Positions 10,221 through 22,287 of a stretch of 64,000 bases of DNA are shown piece by piece. A program made the translations under genes and the position numbers. The stretch is from positions 118,966,481-119,030,480 of the forward strand of contig NC_061120.1 in the NCBI RefSeq assembly GCF_002878395.1. The letters are read 5' to 3'. Position 1 is the stretch's first letter. Each line of letters opens with the position of its first letter. Under the pieces are notes generated by a model. It was not told the DNA's origin, ran no database searches, and saw only the letters and a list, made by a program, of their open reading frames with translations. This stretch comes from Capsicum annuum (Eukaryota; Streptophyta; Magnoliopsida; Solanales; Solanaceae).

Positions 10221-12150
10221 GAACATTCGTCTTCAAATGAGACTAACTAAGCTGAGACGCTGATAGACTGAGTTTGCAATCAGAACTTGGATATCTTATG
10301 CATGGCTACATGACTGAACTACTAAAAAACTGAGCTCTTACACTGAATATGCATACCTGTTGCATGGAATTTATGACAGAAACTACTGACAAGTTGCATT
10401 TTCATACTGAACATGCGTATCTGATGCATGAGTGCATGACTAAACTGATTTATTAATACATGACTAAATATACAATGGTAATGGATACCAAGTTATAATA
10501 ATAGCTAAACCTGGAAATAAGTAAAGCTGAGGAAGAAAGTTACCTTAAGCTGGATCTGAGGTTGCGGAGAAAAGGTGAGAATACTTGGTCGGCATATCTG
10601 CTTCTACTTCCTAAGTAGCACCCTCAACTGACTGATTCTGCTAAATATCTTTAACTAAGTGAATTTATTTCTTCCTCAGTCTGTGAATTTGATGATTGAG
10701 AATCTGGACTGGAACCTCTTTGAAATATAGATCATTCTAAATATTTACATCTTCTGAGTGAACTGTAACTGTTGGGTTATCAATGCATTTCTTTATTAAG
10801 GAGATGTGGAATACTGGATGTACTAAGGCTAGATTTGAAGGCAACTCAAGCTTATAAGCAACCTTTCCGAAACGACTAAAAATTCAATAAGAACTGACAT
10901 ATCGGGGAATGAGCTTTCTATTCTCGCCAAGTATCTTTACCCCCTTCATAGGAGAGATAGTTAAGAACATAAAATCATCAATCTCAAACTTGAGATCCTT
11001 TCTCCGCACATCTGCATACGACTTTTGTCGGCTTTGGGCATCCCTAAGTCTTTCTCTAATAAATTTAACCTTATTTAAGGCATCAAACACTAGGTCAGGC
11101 CCTACTACTATAGCCTCTTCGACATCAAACCAACCCATTAGAGATCTACATATTCTACCATAAAGAGATTCAAATAGAGCCATCGAAATACTGGAATAAT
11201 AGGTGTTATGGTATGCGAACTTGATTAAAGGCAAATGGTCATCCAAACTACTCTTAAAATTAACAACATATGCTCTTACCATATCTTCTAGAGTCTGAAT
11301 AGTCCATTCTTCTTAACTATCTATCTGAGGGTGAAAGGGTGTACTGAGATGAACTGGGGTACCAAGAACCTTCTAGAATGCTTTCCAAAAATTAGAGGTA
11401 AAATAGTTATCTCTATCTGATATAATAGATACTGGAACTCCGTGTAACCTAAACAACTCCCTGATATAGAGTTTGGCATAGTCCTCAGCTGAATAGGAAG
11501 TATGAACTGGCAAGAAATAAGCTTATTTGGTCATCCTATCTACGATAACCCATATAGAATGATGCTGGTAACGAGTACGAGGCAAACCCGTCACAAAGTC
11601 CATGTTCACTTCTTCTCATTTCCATATGGGAATACTAAACTCCTTCATGGACCCATAAGGTTTCTGGTGTTAGATCTTAACTTTCTGGTATGTAGATCAC
11701 TTAGCTAGAAACTCTACAATATCCCTCTCCATCCTACTCCACTAATAGATCTCCCATAGATTGCGGTATGTCTTAGTGTCCCCTGGATAAATAGAGTAAC
11801 GCGCACCATGCGCTTCTCCAAGAATTCATTGGCTCAAGTCATCTACACCTGGCACACATAAATGACCCTGGCAACACAACACACTATCTCCCCCTTGGGA
11901 TAAAACCTTACTTTCTAATCTCTTACTAACTCTTTCAACTTAACAAGAGTGGAATCTCTATCCTGCTTTTTTGTTATCTTAGAAATTAGAGAGGATTAAA
12001 AACTATTCTAAACCCACACACTACCTTCTACTGAATTGACTAAGTGGATACCTAGTCAGGAAAGTGGATGAACTTCCTAAACTAAATTTTTCTTACTGTC
12101 CTCAACATATGCAACACTACCCTTAGAAAGCCTACTGAGAGCATTAGCCG
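10221..12150 (-). pseudogene. E3a integrase with chromodomain tail, plus 3' UTR
   Basis: Minus-strand integrase from about 12150. The zinc-finger half ends in a CVPGVDDL motif (about 11840). The catalytic core has MDFVTGLPRTR (first Asp, about 11590), then ISDRDNYFTSNF (second Asp) and QTLEDM with a decayed preceding Ser-Glu-Arg. A 132-codon open frame (11282-10884) then carries the core end and SPMKGVK. The chromodomain-like tail lies at about 10860-10560 (EVPVQILNHQ, SVEGAT, a stop where Trp is expected, EVEADM). In-frame stops are common and mostly replace Gln or Trp. From 10560 down to 10221 is 3' UTR with repeated catgactgaac-like words. The enzyme would have inserted the element, with the tail steering it to heterochromatin in relatives; this copy cannot. 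Confidence 0.8.
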
Positions 12151-12179
12151 CTACATTGGGTTTTCCTAGATGATAAAGA

Positions 12180-12600
12180 ACACTCATGTCATAATCTTTC
12201 AATAAATCTAATCACCTTCTCTCACACAAATTCAAATCTTTTTGAAAAACGACATACTGCAAGATCTTTTGATCTGTGAACATATCTACCTATACCCCAT
12301 ATAAGTAATGCCTCCAAATCATTAAGGAAAAGACTACAACTGCTAACTTAAGATCATGAGTTGGATAATTCTTCTCATGAGGCTTAAGATGTCTAGAGAT
12401 GTAGGATATGACCTTACCACTCTGCATAAGGACACAACCCAAACCTACTTTGGATGCATCATAGTACATAACAAACCCATCTGAACCATCTGGTAGAGTC
12501 AAAACTGGGGCTGAGGTGAATCAAGTCTTTAGCTCCTGAAAAATCGTCTCGCAAGAATCTGACCACTAAAACTGGAATTTATTCTAAGTCAATCAAGGAA
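12180..12600 (-). pseudogene. E3a RNase H remnant
   Basis: The open frame 12502-12290 (70 codons) shows the Ty3/Gypsy RNase H start: [15 protein letters not shown] (catalytic Asp in the D-A-S motif), [20 protein letters not shown] with the K-N-Y-P-T-H-D signature, then the [19 protein letters not shown] helix in which the usual Glu of the D-x-E-L motif reads Lys (DLKL). It lies directly after RT in the same orientation. The region downstream to 12180 decays into stops. It would degrade the RNA strand during reverse transcription. Confidence 0.8.
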
Positions 12601-12660
12601 TGGGGGATGCAATAGATGAAAACCGTTCAAAAAACTGACTGTAATAGCCAGCTTAACCCA

Positions 12661-13562
12661 AGAAACTCCGATATCTGATAGAGAGATGGGTCTAGCTAGT
12701 TTCTCACATCTTTGGTATTTTAAGGATCAACTCTAATGCTATCATTGAAAATAATATGACTATGGAATGCTACTGACCTTAGCCAAAATTTGTACTTAAT
12801 GGCAAACAATTGATTAGTTCTGAGAGTCTGAAGTATGATTCTGAGGTGACCTGTGTGATCATTCACTCCATGGGAATATAAAAGAATGTCATCGATGAAG
12901 ACTATGATAAACATGTCCAAGTACTACTTAAACACTTGATTCATCAAGTCCATGAAGGATGCTGGGGTATCAGTAAGACCAAAGGACATGACTAGAAACT
13001 CGAAGTGACCATACCAGGTTTTGAAAGCTATTTTTAGAATGTCACATTCTTTGACTCTAAGCTAATGATAGCCTGATCTGAGGTCTATCTTAGAATAGTA
13101 ACTGGCACCCTAAAGTTGGTCAAATAAGTCATCGATTCTGGGAAGTGGATATTTATTCTTGACTGTGACTTTGTTCAACTGGCGGTAGTGAATACACATT
13201 CTGAGAGAACCGTCTTTCTTACGCACGAATAGAATAGGTGACCCCTACTAGGAGACACTGGGTCTAATGAATCCCTTATCTAGGAGATCTTTCAACTATT
13301 CTTATAACTCTCTGAGTTTTGCTGGCGCCATACTATATGGTGGAATAAATATGGGTAGAGTATCTCAAAGAAGGTCTATTTCGAAGTCAATTTCCCTAAT
13401 TGGAAGAACTCTAGGAGGATCTTTGAGAAACATATCTAAGAATTTATTTACTTCTAGAACTGACTCAAGACTGGGAGTTTCTGAACTAGAGTTCTTAACT
13501 TCCACAAGATGATAGACATATCCCTTTGGTATTATTTTTCTCACTATAAAGTATGAAATCAA
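12661..13562 (-). pseudogene. E3a reverse transcriptase remnant
   Basis: The minus-strand frame from 13562 begins with the linker MISYFIVRK and the IREIDFEIDL block. Palm motifs continue through 13260-12950 with frame damage. The catalytic box is intact in the frame 12920-12720: IIVFIDDILLYS, with the usual F-I-D-D. It is followed by HLRIILQTLRTNQLFA and a Phe-His-Ser-His that replaces the normal F-L-G-H. The length matches a full Gypsy RT domain, but it is split over several frames. Confidence 0.8.
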
Positions 13563-13614
13563 CTGACCCTTAAGTGTTGTGGAACTACCTTACCATTCAA
13601 GGACTGGTTCAATT

Positions 13615-13930
13615 AGAAACTAAAAATGAATAATTCTAATTCTACAACCAATTGGGGCATCGCATGAATGGAGCCAATCGATGCCGAGAATGACATCAAA
13701 ATCTGCCATCTCAAGCTCTACAAGGTCTATTAAAGTAACTTTCTGAGATATCATAATCGGACAGTTCCTGTATACCCGTCGGTCTATGATAGATTTACCC
13801 ACTAGGGTAGAAACTGAGAAAGGCTCTACTAGGATTTCTGGACTGACTCCAAAGTTAATGGCTATATAAAGAGTTATAAAAGATAAAGAAGCTCCTGGAT
13901 CTAGCAAGGCATAAATATGTAAATGGAAGA
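13615..13930 (-). pseudogene. E3a aspartic protease
   Basis: A 95-codon open frame (13907-13620) holds the protease: LDPGASLSFI (active-site D-P-G-A-S), the flap-like VSTLVGKSIIDRRVYRNCPI, and the closing ADFDVILGIDWL. It is one of the best-preserved domains in the array. The frame upstream (13930-13907) is shifted relative to gag. It would release gag and pol products. Confidence 0.8.
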
Positions 13931-14089
13931 TCTATAACATACCAGTGACCACATCAGTAGAATTTTTCTTATCTTATTTAGACTAAAGTGCATAAAGCGT
14001 ATTTAGGCATTGCCCACTAGTGGCACTAAAAGCGGCACCCTGCTGATTTAGGCAACCTGTATAGGATAAAAAATGAGTATACTAACCCA

Positions 14090-14823
14090 GATAACCTAAC
14101 TAAGGATAATCTCAGACTCTGTGGCTTGACATACCACACTCAAAACAAACATCACTTCCAGCTCTATAGACACCCTTGTGGTTTCAGCCACATGTCTAAC
14201 AAAGAGGATTTATTCAAGCTCTGCTGACAATACCTTGAGATTTAGAGCCTGGTGCCCTATCATTGTTACCATTTTTGAACTTAGGTACTCGAGCACTGGA
14301 TAACGACGGAGCTAGAACTGAAGATTTTACACGAAACTGGGAACGGTTATCGCCCCATTGATTTAGGCTGCTGGAAATTAAAGCTGCTTGTTCTAGCTCT
14401 CTTGTTCTACCTCTCTCTCTCTCTGATCTTAGCCTGTTCTATCTACTGAGCACGGGCCATGAGCCTGGATATGTCCATCTCCTTAATCAACATTGTTGTC
14501 CTTAATCAAAGTTACTCCCATGATATCTGTGACTTTCTAAACCAGATCGAGGAACTCCTGTGGATCCTCTTTTGACTTAGATCCTGAGAATAAGGACAAT
14601 TTATTTTGGTGAAGTCCTAAATCTTAGCTGCAGTAGTATTGGCCAATAGATTAGCTAGAACAACAGTTGTCTATAAATTCTGAGCTGCTATGGAGTTTGC
14701 TAGAGTAGTGAATGCAACTCTAAATTTTGCATGGGAGACATGCTCATCTAGAGGATCTGGCTCAACGGGCTAAGGGGCTGACTGATTTTTAGTTCTCCTT
14801 TTGTTAGTCCTTTTGGGAAGCAT
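14090..14823 (-). pseudogene. E3a gag
   Basis: The start codon at 14823 is followed by MLPKRTNKRRT, the basic N-terminus usual for this chromovirus group, then NQSAP. The capsid region is interrupted by stops, mostly TAG in place of Gln. A short CT run at 14410-14424 encodes an Arg-Glu run. The zinc knuckle near 14136-14160 reads CFECGMSSHRV with the last Cys lost. The start is supported by the E3b copy (22068), which aligns and has a splice-acceptor-like tract just before it. Gag would form the particle. Confidence 0.75.
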
Positions 14824-14826
14824 ATT

Positions 14827-16846
14827 CTCTAAATGAAAGAAAGAAATGGATTAGACTGAGAGTTTAACTTGAGATCATGCTCACTCGCACGACATGAATG
14901 CTAAAAGAAGGGAAAGTATTTCCTAAAGCATCTTATAGCCCTCTATCCCTAAATGTGGCATGCTACATACCCATGCACAAGACTCTACTAGATGTGGCTT
15001 TTAGACTTCCTAGGACATTGTTGAACCTTAGGCTCTGATATTATGTTTGTAATACCCCGAGTATGTACCCTGGACACTACACGATGCTTACGACCCCGAA
15101 GGACTACGAGCTAACCCATGGCTGATATCTGCTGTGAGCTCTAAAACATGATACTGTAATAAATGTAGAATAATAGGCTGAATGCCATAAGGTTTAAAAC
15201 ATCTGAAAAATTGATAAATTATATCTTCAAAAATAATAATATTTAAAACAAAACACTGTTTGAAAAGTAGTTTGAAAAGCCTCTAACTGAAACTGTCTGA
15301 AAATAGAGTTGATGGGACAATCCCCCAACTAAATCTATCTACTTAAATACTAAGTCTACTAAAATAATAAAATAAACTAATATCCTTAAATAAAAGGACT
15401 CACTGATAATCTACTTCTGTTGATTGAATTTGATTCTATCTATGCATAATCAGAAACCTGAGCATCCGAACATATGATATGAGACATCAAGCATAAAGAA
15501 AGAGTATGCGTCAGTATGTGGAATGTACTGGTATGCTAGATGAGGTAAGGCTGAATGAAAGGGTGCATATGCATAAATAATAACATACTGTATGATATAG
15601 AGTAACTAAACATGAGAGTACATAGATAACTGATATTACTGTAAATATTGAGTATGCACTAATGTGCGTATAAATAAATAATGTGACTAAGGTTGTCCGA
15701 AGCTAAGTCCTGAGTTCTGATATTGAGTAACTAATATCTGAAGTTATTGATAACTAAGTTACTGATACAGATTGACTGTATCTGACAGTTCTGATTCTAT
15801 AGAACTGAACTAAGTTCTATTCTGAAGAGTGAGAATGAGACTGTAGAAGGTAATCATCTAACGGACATGCCTCAAATAAGATAATTTAGTTAGAGTCCAA
15901 CCTTTGACCCCAGTTGGAAGGGTGTCAGTATAGTACCATAGGTAATGACATTGGATAGTTACCCTCATCTGTTAGGTACTCTAATAAGAACGGTGGAACC
16001 CTTATTTGGAAGGTTAAAACACCTCATCAACTCTAAACTGACATGTTTGATATCTCAACCTACGCTGGCTATGTGGTTCTAGAATTCAAAGATTGATTCT
16101 AAGGATAACACCCTCTACTGGTAGGTGAGGCCTACTCCTTGGATTCACTTGATGTTGAATCCTACTCCTAACTGAAAGACACTGAATTGAGTATACTGAA
16201 CTAGACTGGACTGAATACTGAGTTTACTGAGTTTTCTTAAGTTCTATAACCGACTGAGTTCTACTGAGTTCTGTAACTAACTTAGAGTACTACTGATCGT
16301 GACATGACTAAAATTCTGTAACTGACACTAGCTCTAGGTAAATGGCTAAATTGTCGGGTATTAAATACCCTAGGACTCAATAGAATAAAGAAAGGCATTA
16401 CATATTCTTGAAATAAATAACAATGTACACTTGTGCATAATTCACTCACACAGGCATTTAATCAAACGCTTGTAATGCGTCTACTTATACATGAATAGGG
16501 AATATATTCAATCATGTTATAATGGCACTATTTCATTTACATAGGCATTTTATCAAACACATGCGGAGCGTGCTTAGGTTATACAATAATCAAAACATAC
16601 AGTTATCATGGCTACATCAATCAACTAGAAAATTGAAGGTTTTATCATGAAGATCATGTAATTTAACACATACAATGAATTATTTGATAAAATCATGTAA
16701 TTTAATCATTGACTAAAAACAATAATATGAACATGAATTCAATTCAATTCAAGAATTGAAGTTCATAATTCAACAATATTGTATTTTGAAAATGGATTCA
16801 TGGATTCTATGGGTTAAAGGAACCCGTAGATGAACACCTAACGTAC
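14827..16846 (-). other. Possible 5' leader intron of E3a (hypothesis)
   Basis: The donor-like AAG|GTACGT inside LTR 2 (16847/16846) and the acceptor-like tract TTTCTTTCTTTCATTTAG before the gag ATG (about 14829) would bound an intron of about 2.0 kb. It would contain most of the LTR after the start region plus the primer-binding site. No transcript evidence is available here. The acceptor is better preserved in the E3b copy. Confidence 0.3.
15031..15043 (-). promoter_or_regulatory. Primer-binding site of internal region 1
   Basis: The minus strand reads TAATATCAGAGCC, two changes from TGGTATCAGAGCC. It starts four bases inside the LTR 2 boundary and is complementary to initiator Met tRNA. 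Confidence 0.7.
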
Positions 16847-17558
16847 CTTAATTTGTGAGTTTCTTGAAGTTATTGGTGAATCCCTTGAGATTGCTCTTGT
16901 TTTCTTGAAGCTAGGGTTTGTAGTTTTAAGAGAGAATGCATTTAATTTGGGGTTAAATTGAGTGATTAATGACTTAAAATGATTTTAAGGATTAAATCCC
17001 GTATCTGGGCATGTTAAAATCATGGGAAAAGACTGTTTTAGCCCTAGACAAAACATTTAATTTCCGTAAAAAATTTCCAAAATAGGCATCTGGCGTGATG
17101 TGCATTATCGTGTGATTTGTCTGGAAATTGCCAATTGGGAAAATGCACAGTGGTGCTATGCGGTCGTATCATGTTGGCAGTTTGGTTAGGACCTGGAAGT
17201 TCACCGCGATGCGGTGGAATTGGATTGGTACACTAGGAATGGATAATTATGAAATAGGCTGTGGCGCGATGCGTTGATATTGTGGTACCTCACTGGAAAC
17301 TGACAATTGCCATTTTGACATACTCCGTGAAGCTCTACTATCCTGAATGATGGTGTTTAACAACTGAAACTTAAAATAGCCATAACTTCTTATCCGATTA
17401 TCGATTTTAGGTGAATTTTATAATATTGGAAAGCTTATTTAATTTCCTATGCAATGGCAGGCTCTAAAGAGAAAAATATTGAGAATTTCAAAATTTTCAT
17501 GTTGGATAGCTCATGAACTAAAAGTTAAGTTAATCTTGAGAAATATAGGTTATTATAA
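15048..17558 (-). repeat. E3 shared middle LTR 2, 2511 bp
   Basis: Serves as 5' LTR for internal region 1 and 3' LTR for internal region 2. It begins at 17558 after a polypurine tract and ends TGTAATACCCCG-like at 15048. It carries the exact word CGCATCGCGCCA (minus strand, 17273-17262) and a donor-like AAG|GTACGT at 16847/16846. It is visibly diverged from LTRs 1 and 3. Confidence 0.85.
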
Positions 17559-17573
17559 TATCTCCCCCTTGAG
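17559..17573 (-). promoter_or_regulatory. Polypurine tract of internal region 2
   Basis: The minus strand reads AAGGGGGAGATAT next to the LTR 2 start at 17558. Confidence 0.75.
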
Positions 17574-19400
17574 AATATTCATCTTCCAATGAGACTGATG
17601 AAGCTGAGATACTTATAGACTAAGTTTACACACTGAACATGCATATCTGATGCATGGATACACGTCTAAACTACTGACAAATTGAACTCTTACACTAAAC
17701 ATGCATATCTGATGCTTGAGTACATGACTAAGATGATTCATGAATGCATAACTGAATATGCAATGGTAATAGATACCAAGTTATAGTTATAATTGAACAT
17801 GGAACATAGTAAATCTAAGGAATACTATTACCTTAAGCTAGATCTGAGGTTGCAGAAATGAGGTGAGGATACTTGATCCGCATATCTACTTCTAATTCCA
17901 AAGTAGCTCCTTCAACGGACTAATTTTGCAAAAAAACTTTGACTAAGGGAGCTTTCTTGTTCCTCAGTCAGCCAATCTTATAATCAAGGATCTATACTGG
18001 AACCTCTTCTAAAGAGAGATCATTTTGAATAATTACATCATATAAGGGAACTATGAATGGTAGGTCACTAATGCATTTCTTTAGAAGGAGACGTCGAATA
18101 CTAGATACACTGAGGCTAGATCTAAAGGCAACTCAAGCTCATAAGCTACCTTTCTAAAAAGACTGAGAATTCTGTAAGGACAGATATATCGGGGACTGAG
18201 CATTCCTTTCTTTCTAAACCTCCTTATCCCCTTCATGGGAGAGAGTTTTAAGAATAAAAAATCACCAATCTCAAAATCGAGATCCTTTCTCCGCACATCT
18301 GCGTATAACTTTTGTCGGCTCTGGGTAGCCCTAAGTCTTTCTCTAATTAGTTGATCCTTATATAAGGAATCAAACACTAGGTCAGGCCCTACTACTATGG
18401 CATCACCTACCTCAAACCAACCAATTGTAGATCTTCATCTCCTACCATAAAGAGCTTTAAATGGAACCATCTGAATATTGGAATGATAACTGTTATAGTA
18501 TGCGAACTCTATCAAAGGTAAGTGGTCATCCCAACTACCCTTAAAATCAATTACGTACGCTATAACTTATAGTCTGAATCGTCCTTTCTACTTGACCATC
18601 TGTCTGAGGGTGGAAGGTTGTACAAAGGTGAACTTGGGTACAAAAATAATAGGTAAACTGGGTACCTCTATCTCAGATAATAGATATTGGAACTCGGTGT
18701 AACCTGACCAACTCCCTGATATAGAATTTGGCATTGACCTCAGCTGGATAGAAAGTATGACCTAGCAAGAAATAAGCTAATTTTGTCATCTTGTCTATGA
18801 TAACTAATATAGAATCATGGCGGCGATGAGTACGACGAAAACCTATCACAAAGTCCATGTTCACTTCTTCCCATTTCCATGTTGCAATACTAAAATCCTT
18901 CAAGGACCCACTATGTTTTTGGTGCTCAATCTTATCCTGCTAGCTTGTAGAGCACCTAGCTAGAAACTCTACAATATCCCTCTTTATACCACTCCACCAA
19001 TAGATCTTCCATAGATCGATGTACATATTAGTGGACACTACATGAATAGAGTAACGCGCACCATGTACTTCTATAGGAACTTATTGCCTCAAGTTATCTT
19101 AACCTGGCATACATAAACGACCCTAGGAATGCAACACACTATCTTACTCTTAGGAGAAAACCTCTACTTTCTAATCTCTCACAGACTCTTTCAACTTAAC
19201 AAGACTGGGATCTTTATCCTATTTTTTTTTACCTCAGAAACAAGAGAGGATTCGGAACTTTTCTAAACCCACACACTACCTTTTACTGAATCGACTAAGC
19301 AGACACCTAGTCAGGCAAATTGATGAACTTACTGAACTAACTTCTTCTTAGTATCCTCAACATGAGCAACACTACCCATAGATAGTCTACTGAGAGCATC
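17574..19400 (-). pseudogene. E3b integrase with chromodomain tail, plus 3' UTR
   Basis: The minus-strand integrase is laid out as in E3a. The frame 18903-18673 carries WKWEEVNMDFVIGF (first catalytic Asp), DSILVIIDKMTKLAYFL and YIRELVRLHRVP. The frame 18377-18081 carries RERLRATQSRQKLYADV, RRKDLDFEIGDFLFLKLS and SPMKGIRRF, the basic C-terminal segment that precedes the chromodomain. The chromodomain region (about 18080-17840) is heavily shifted; only fragments of the W-x-V-x-A-x-M type are visible. 17840-17574 is 3' UTR. It is more decayed than E3a in the tail but less in the linker. Confidence 0.75.
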
Positions 19401-19449
19401 AGCTACTACGTTAGCTTTGCTCGGATAATAAAGAAAACTTATGTCACAA

Positions 19450-19900
19450 TATTTCAATAACTCCAACCACATTCTCTGATGTAAATTCAAATATTTCTAA
19501 GAAAATACATACTGCAATCTCTGGTGATATCTGAAAACATCTACATGCATCCCATAGAAGTAATGCCTCCAAAATATTAAGGCAAATACTACAACTGCTA
19601 ACTTAAGATCATGAGTTGGATAATTCTTCTCATGGGGCTTAAGTTGTCTAGAGGTGTAGGCTATGACCTTACCTCTTTCATAAGGACATAACCCAAACTC
19701 ACTCTGGATGTGTCATAGTACTTAACAAACCCATCTAAACCATCTGGTAGAGTCAAAATTGAGAGTGAGGTAAGTCGAGTCTTCAACTCTTGAAAACTCT
19801 TCTTGAAAGAATATGACCACTAAAACTAGACTTTTTTCTGAGTTAATCTGGAAATGGGGGATGCAATAGAAAAAAACCATTCAACAAACCAATGGTAAAA
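19450..19900 (-). pseudogene. E3b RNase H remnant
   Basis: Minus strand, aligned with 12180-12600. The [27 protein letters not shown] is readable around 19640-19580 and the SDGFV-equivalent near 19740. Stops and small indels break the frame, and no open frame over 60 codons remains. Confidence 0.65.
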
Positions 19901-19929
19901 GTAAGGTAAACCTAAGAAACTCCTAATAT

Positions 19930-20821
19930 CTTATGGAGAGATGGGTCTAGGCCAGTTTCTCACCGCTTTGGTATTTTAAGGATCAACTCTAATGCCATCA
20001 CCGGAAATAATATAACCAAGGAATGCTACTGACCTTAACCTAAATTCATACTTACTGAATTTGGTAAATAATTGTTAAGTTCTGAGAGTATGAAGTATGA
20101 TTCTAAGGTGATCTGCGTGATCATTCTCGCAACAGGAATAGAAAAGAATGACATCGATGAAGACTATGACGAACATATCCAAATACTGCTTCAATACTTG
20201 ATTTATCAAGTCAATGAGTCTTCTGAGGCATTATTAAGACCAAAGGACATGACTAGAAACTTGAATTGACCATATCGTGTTCTGAAAGCTTTTTTCAGAT
20301 TGTCACATTCTCTAACTCTGAGCTGATGATAGCTTGATCTGAGGTCTATCTTAAAAAAAGTAACGGGTGCCCTAAATTTGGTCAAACAAATTAATTCTGG
20401 GAAGTCGATATTCATTCTTGATAGTGACTTTGTTCAACTGACGGTAGTCAATAAACATTCTAAGAAAACCGTCTTTCTTACGCACGAATAGAACTGGTAC
20501 GCCCTATGAGAAGATGTTGGGTCTGATGAATCCCTTATTTAGGAGATCTTTCAACTGTTCTTTTAACTTTCTAAGTTCTACTGGACACATTTTGTAAGGC
20601 ATAATAGATATAGGCTGAGTATTTATAGGAAGGTCTATTCTGAAGTTAATTTCTCTAACGGGAGAAACTCTAGGAAGATCTTCGGGAAGCACATTTGAGA
20701 ATTCATTTACTACTGGAACTGACTTAAGACTAGGAGTTTCTGAACTAGAGTCCTTGACTTGTACAAGATGATAGACATATTCCTTAGATATCATTTTTCT
20801 TGCTCTAAAGTATGAAATCAA
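19930..20821 (-). pseudogene. E3b reverse transcriptase remnant
   Basis: The open frame 20821-20504 (105 codons) covers the linker and first motifs: EFSNVLPEDLPRVSPVREI, the IDLPINTQPISIMPY block, then LKEQLKDLLNKGFIRP. After a stop the next frame gives [11 protein letters not shown] and DYRQLNKVT (about 20500-20420). A second frame (20415-20206) gives [33 protein letters not shown]. The FIDD box (near 20155) lies in a region where a plus-strand shadow frame is longer. Together these cover nearly the whole RT fingers and palm. Confidence 0.8.
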
Positions 20822-20919
20822 TTGACCCTTCAGCGCTATGTAACTACCTCTCCATTCACGAACTGGTTTATTTGGAAACTAAGAAAAACAATTCTATTTC
20901 CACAATCAACTGAGGCATA

Positions 20920-21195
20920 GAATGAATGGATCTAATATATGCCAAGAAAGACATCAAAATCTTCCATGTCTATCTCTACAGGGTCTGTTGAATTAACTTT
21001 CTAATATATAATAATAGGATAGTTCCTGTATACCCATCGAGCTATGATAGATTTCCCCATTAGTGTAGAAACTGAGAAAGGCTTTGCTAGGATTTCTGGA
21101 CTGACTCTGAAGTTAATGGCTATATAAGTAGTTATGAAATATAAAGAAGCTCTTGGATCTAGCAAGGCATAAACATGTAAATGGAAGATCTATAA
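20920..21195 (-). pseudogene. E3b aspartic protease remnant
   Basis: The minus strand reads LLDPRASLYFITTYIAINF, where the catalytic D-P-G-A-S has become D-P-R-A-S, so the active-site Gly is lost. The VSTLMGKSII flap and EDFDVFLGI end follow. It aligns with 13615-13930 and is interrupted by stops. Confidence 0.7.
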
Positions 21196-21249
21196 TGTAC
21201 CAGTGATCACATCAAGAGAATTTTTTGGATCTTGTCTGAACTGAAATGC

Positions 21250-22068
21250 ATAAAGCCTATTTAGGTGTTGCCCACTGGTGGCATAGGAAGCGGTACCCTG
21301 CTGATTCGGGCGACCTGACTGAGAATAAGAATGAGTATGTTGACCCTGAGAACCTCATCGGGGATAATAAGCCTAAATTTACACACCCAAAATAAATATC
21401 ACTATTATCTCTACAGATACCCTTGTGGTTTCTACCACAAGTCTCACAAAGAGTATTTATTCGAGCACTATTGAAAGTACCTTGAGATTTAGAATTTGGC
21501 ACCCTATCATTGTTACCATTTATGAACTGAGGTACTAGAGCACTGGCTGAGGACGAAGCTGGAACTAAAGGTTTTGGGCAAAATTGGGATCGATTACCAC
21601 CCTCTGACTTAGGCTGATTGAAATTGGAGGTACCTATTCTATCTCTCTTATTCTGCCTTTCTCTATCTGATCATAGCCTCTTCTATCTATTGAGCATGGA
21701 CCATGAGCTTGGATATGTCTATTTCCTTAATCATCATTGTTGTCCTTAATCAAAGTCACTCCCATGATATTCGTGTCTTTTTAAACCAGATCGAGGAACT
21801 CATGTGGATCCTCTTTTGACTTAGATATTGATAATAGGGAAGAATTTATTCGGGTGAATTCCTGAATCATGGCTGCAGCAGTATTGGCCACTGGATTGGC
21901 AGTAACAGCAGCTGGTTGTTCATTCTAAGCTACTATAGAGTTGGCTAAAGTAGTGAATACAACTTTGAATTCTGCATGGGAGACATACTCGTCCAGGGGC
22001 TCTATCTGAACAGGCTGAGGGGTTGACTGATTTTTGGTTGTCCTTTTTTCAGTCCTTTTAGGAGGCAT
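21250..22068 (-). pseudogene. E3b gag
   Basis: The start at 22068 gives MPPKRTEKRTT, then NQSTPQPVQ. The first 80 or so residues stay in frame (VSHAEFKVVFTTLANSI, AAMIQEFTRINSS, KEDPHEFLDLV). Stops and shifts follow. The second half overlaps an 81-codon frame (21502-21257) with CETCGRNHKGIC, a CX2CX4HX4C-like zinc knuckle. The second, CFxCG-type knuckle is degraded near 21400-21360. The start codon follows a pyrimidine-rich tract ending TTTACAG. Confidence 0.75.
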
Positions 22069-22071
22069 ATT

Positions 22072-22096
22072 CTGTAAATGAAAGGAAGAAATGGAT
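22072..22096 (-). promoter_or_regulatory. Splice-acceptor-like tract before E3b gag
   Basis: The minus strand reads CCATTTCTTCCTTTC then ATTTACAG, three bases before the gag ATG at 22068. A pyrimidine-rich run ending in CAG directly before a start codon is the form of a plant 3' splice site. It may pair with the LTR donor-like site. Confidence 0.45.
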
Positions 22097-22270
22097 TAGT
22101 CTTAGATTTTAACTTGAGCTCATGCTCACTCGCATAACATGAATCCTTAAAGAAGGGAAACTATTTCCTAAAATATGTCATTGGCCCCATAAGTGTGGCG
22201 TGCTATACACCCATGCATAAAACTCTACCAGATGTGGCTTTCAAACTCTCTTGGACACTATTAAACTATA

Positions 22271-22283
22271 GGCCCTGATACCA
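22271..22283 (-). promoter_or_regulatory. Primer-binding site of internal region 2
   Basis: The minus strand reads TGGTATCAGGGCC, four bases inside the LTR 3 boundary; near-perfect initiator-Met tRNA complement. Confidence 0.8.
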
Positions 22284-22287
22284 AGTT

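Noticed and set aside
10909..11163. Plus-strand ORFs inside E3 (10909-11163, 13267-13512, 11502-11708, 20072-20269)
   Set aside because: They are antisense shadows of minus-strand integrase and RT remnants.
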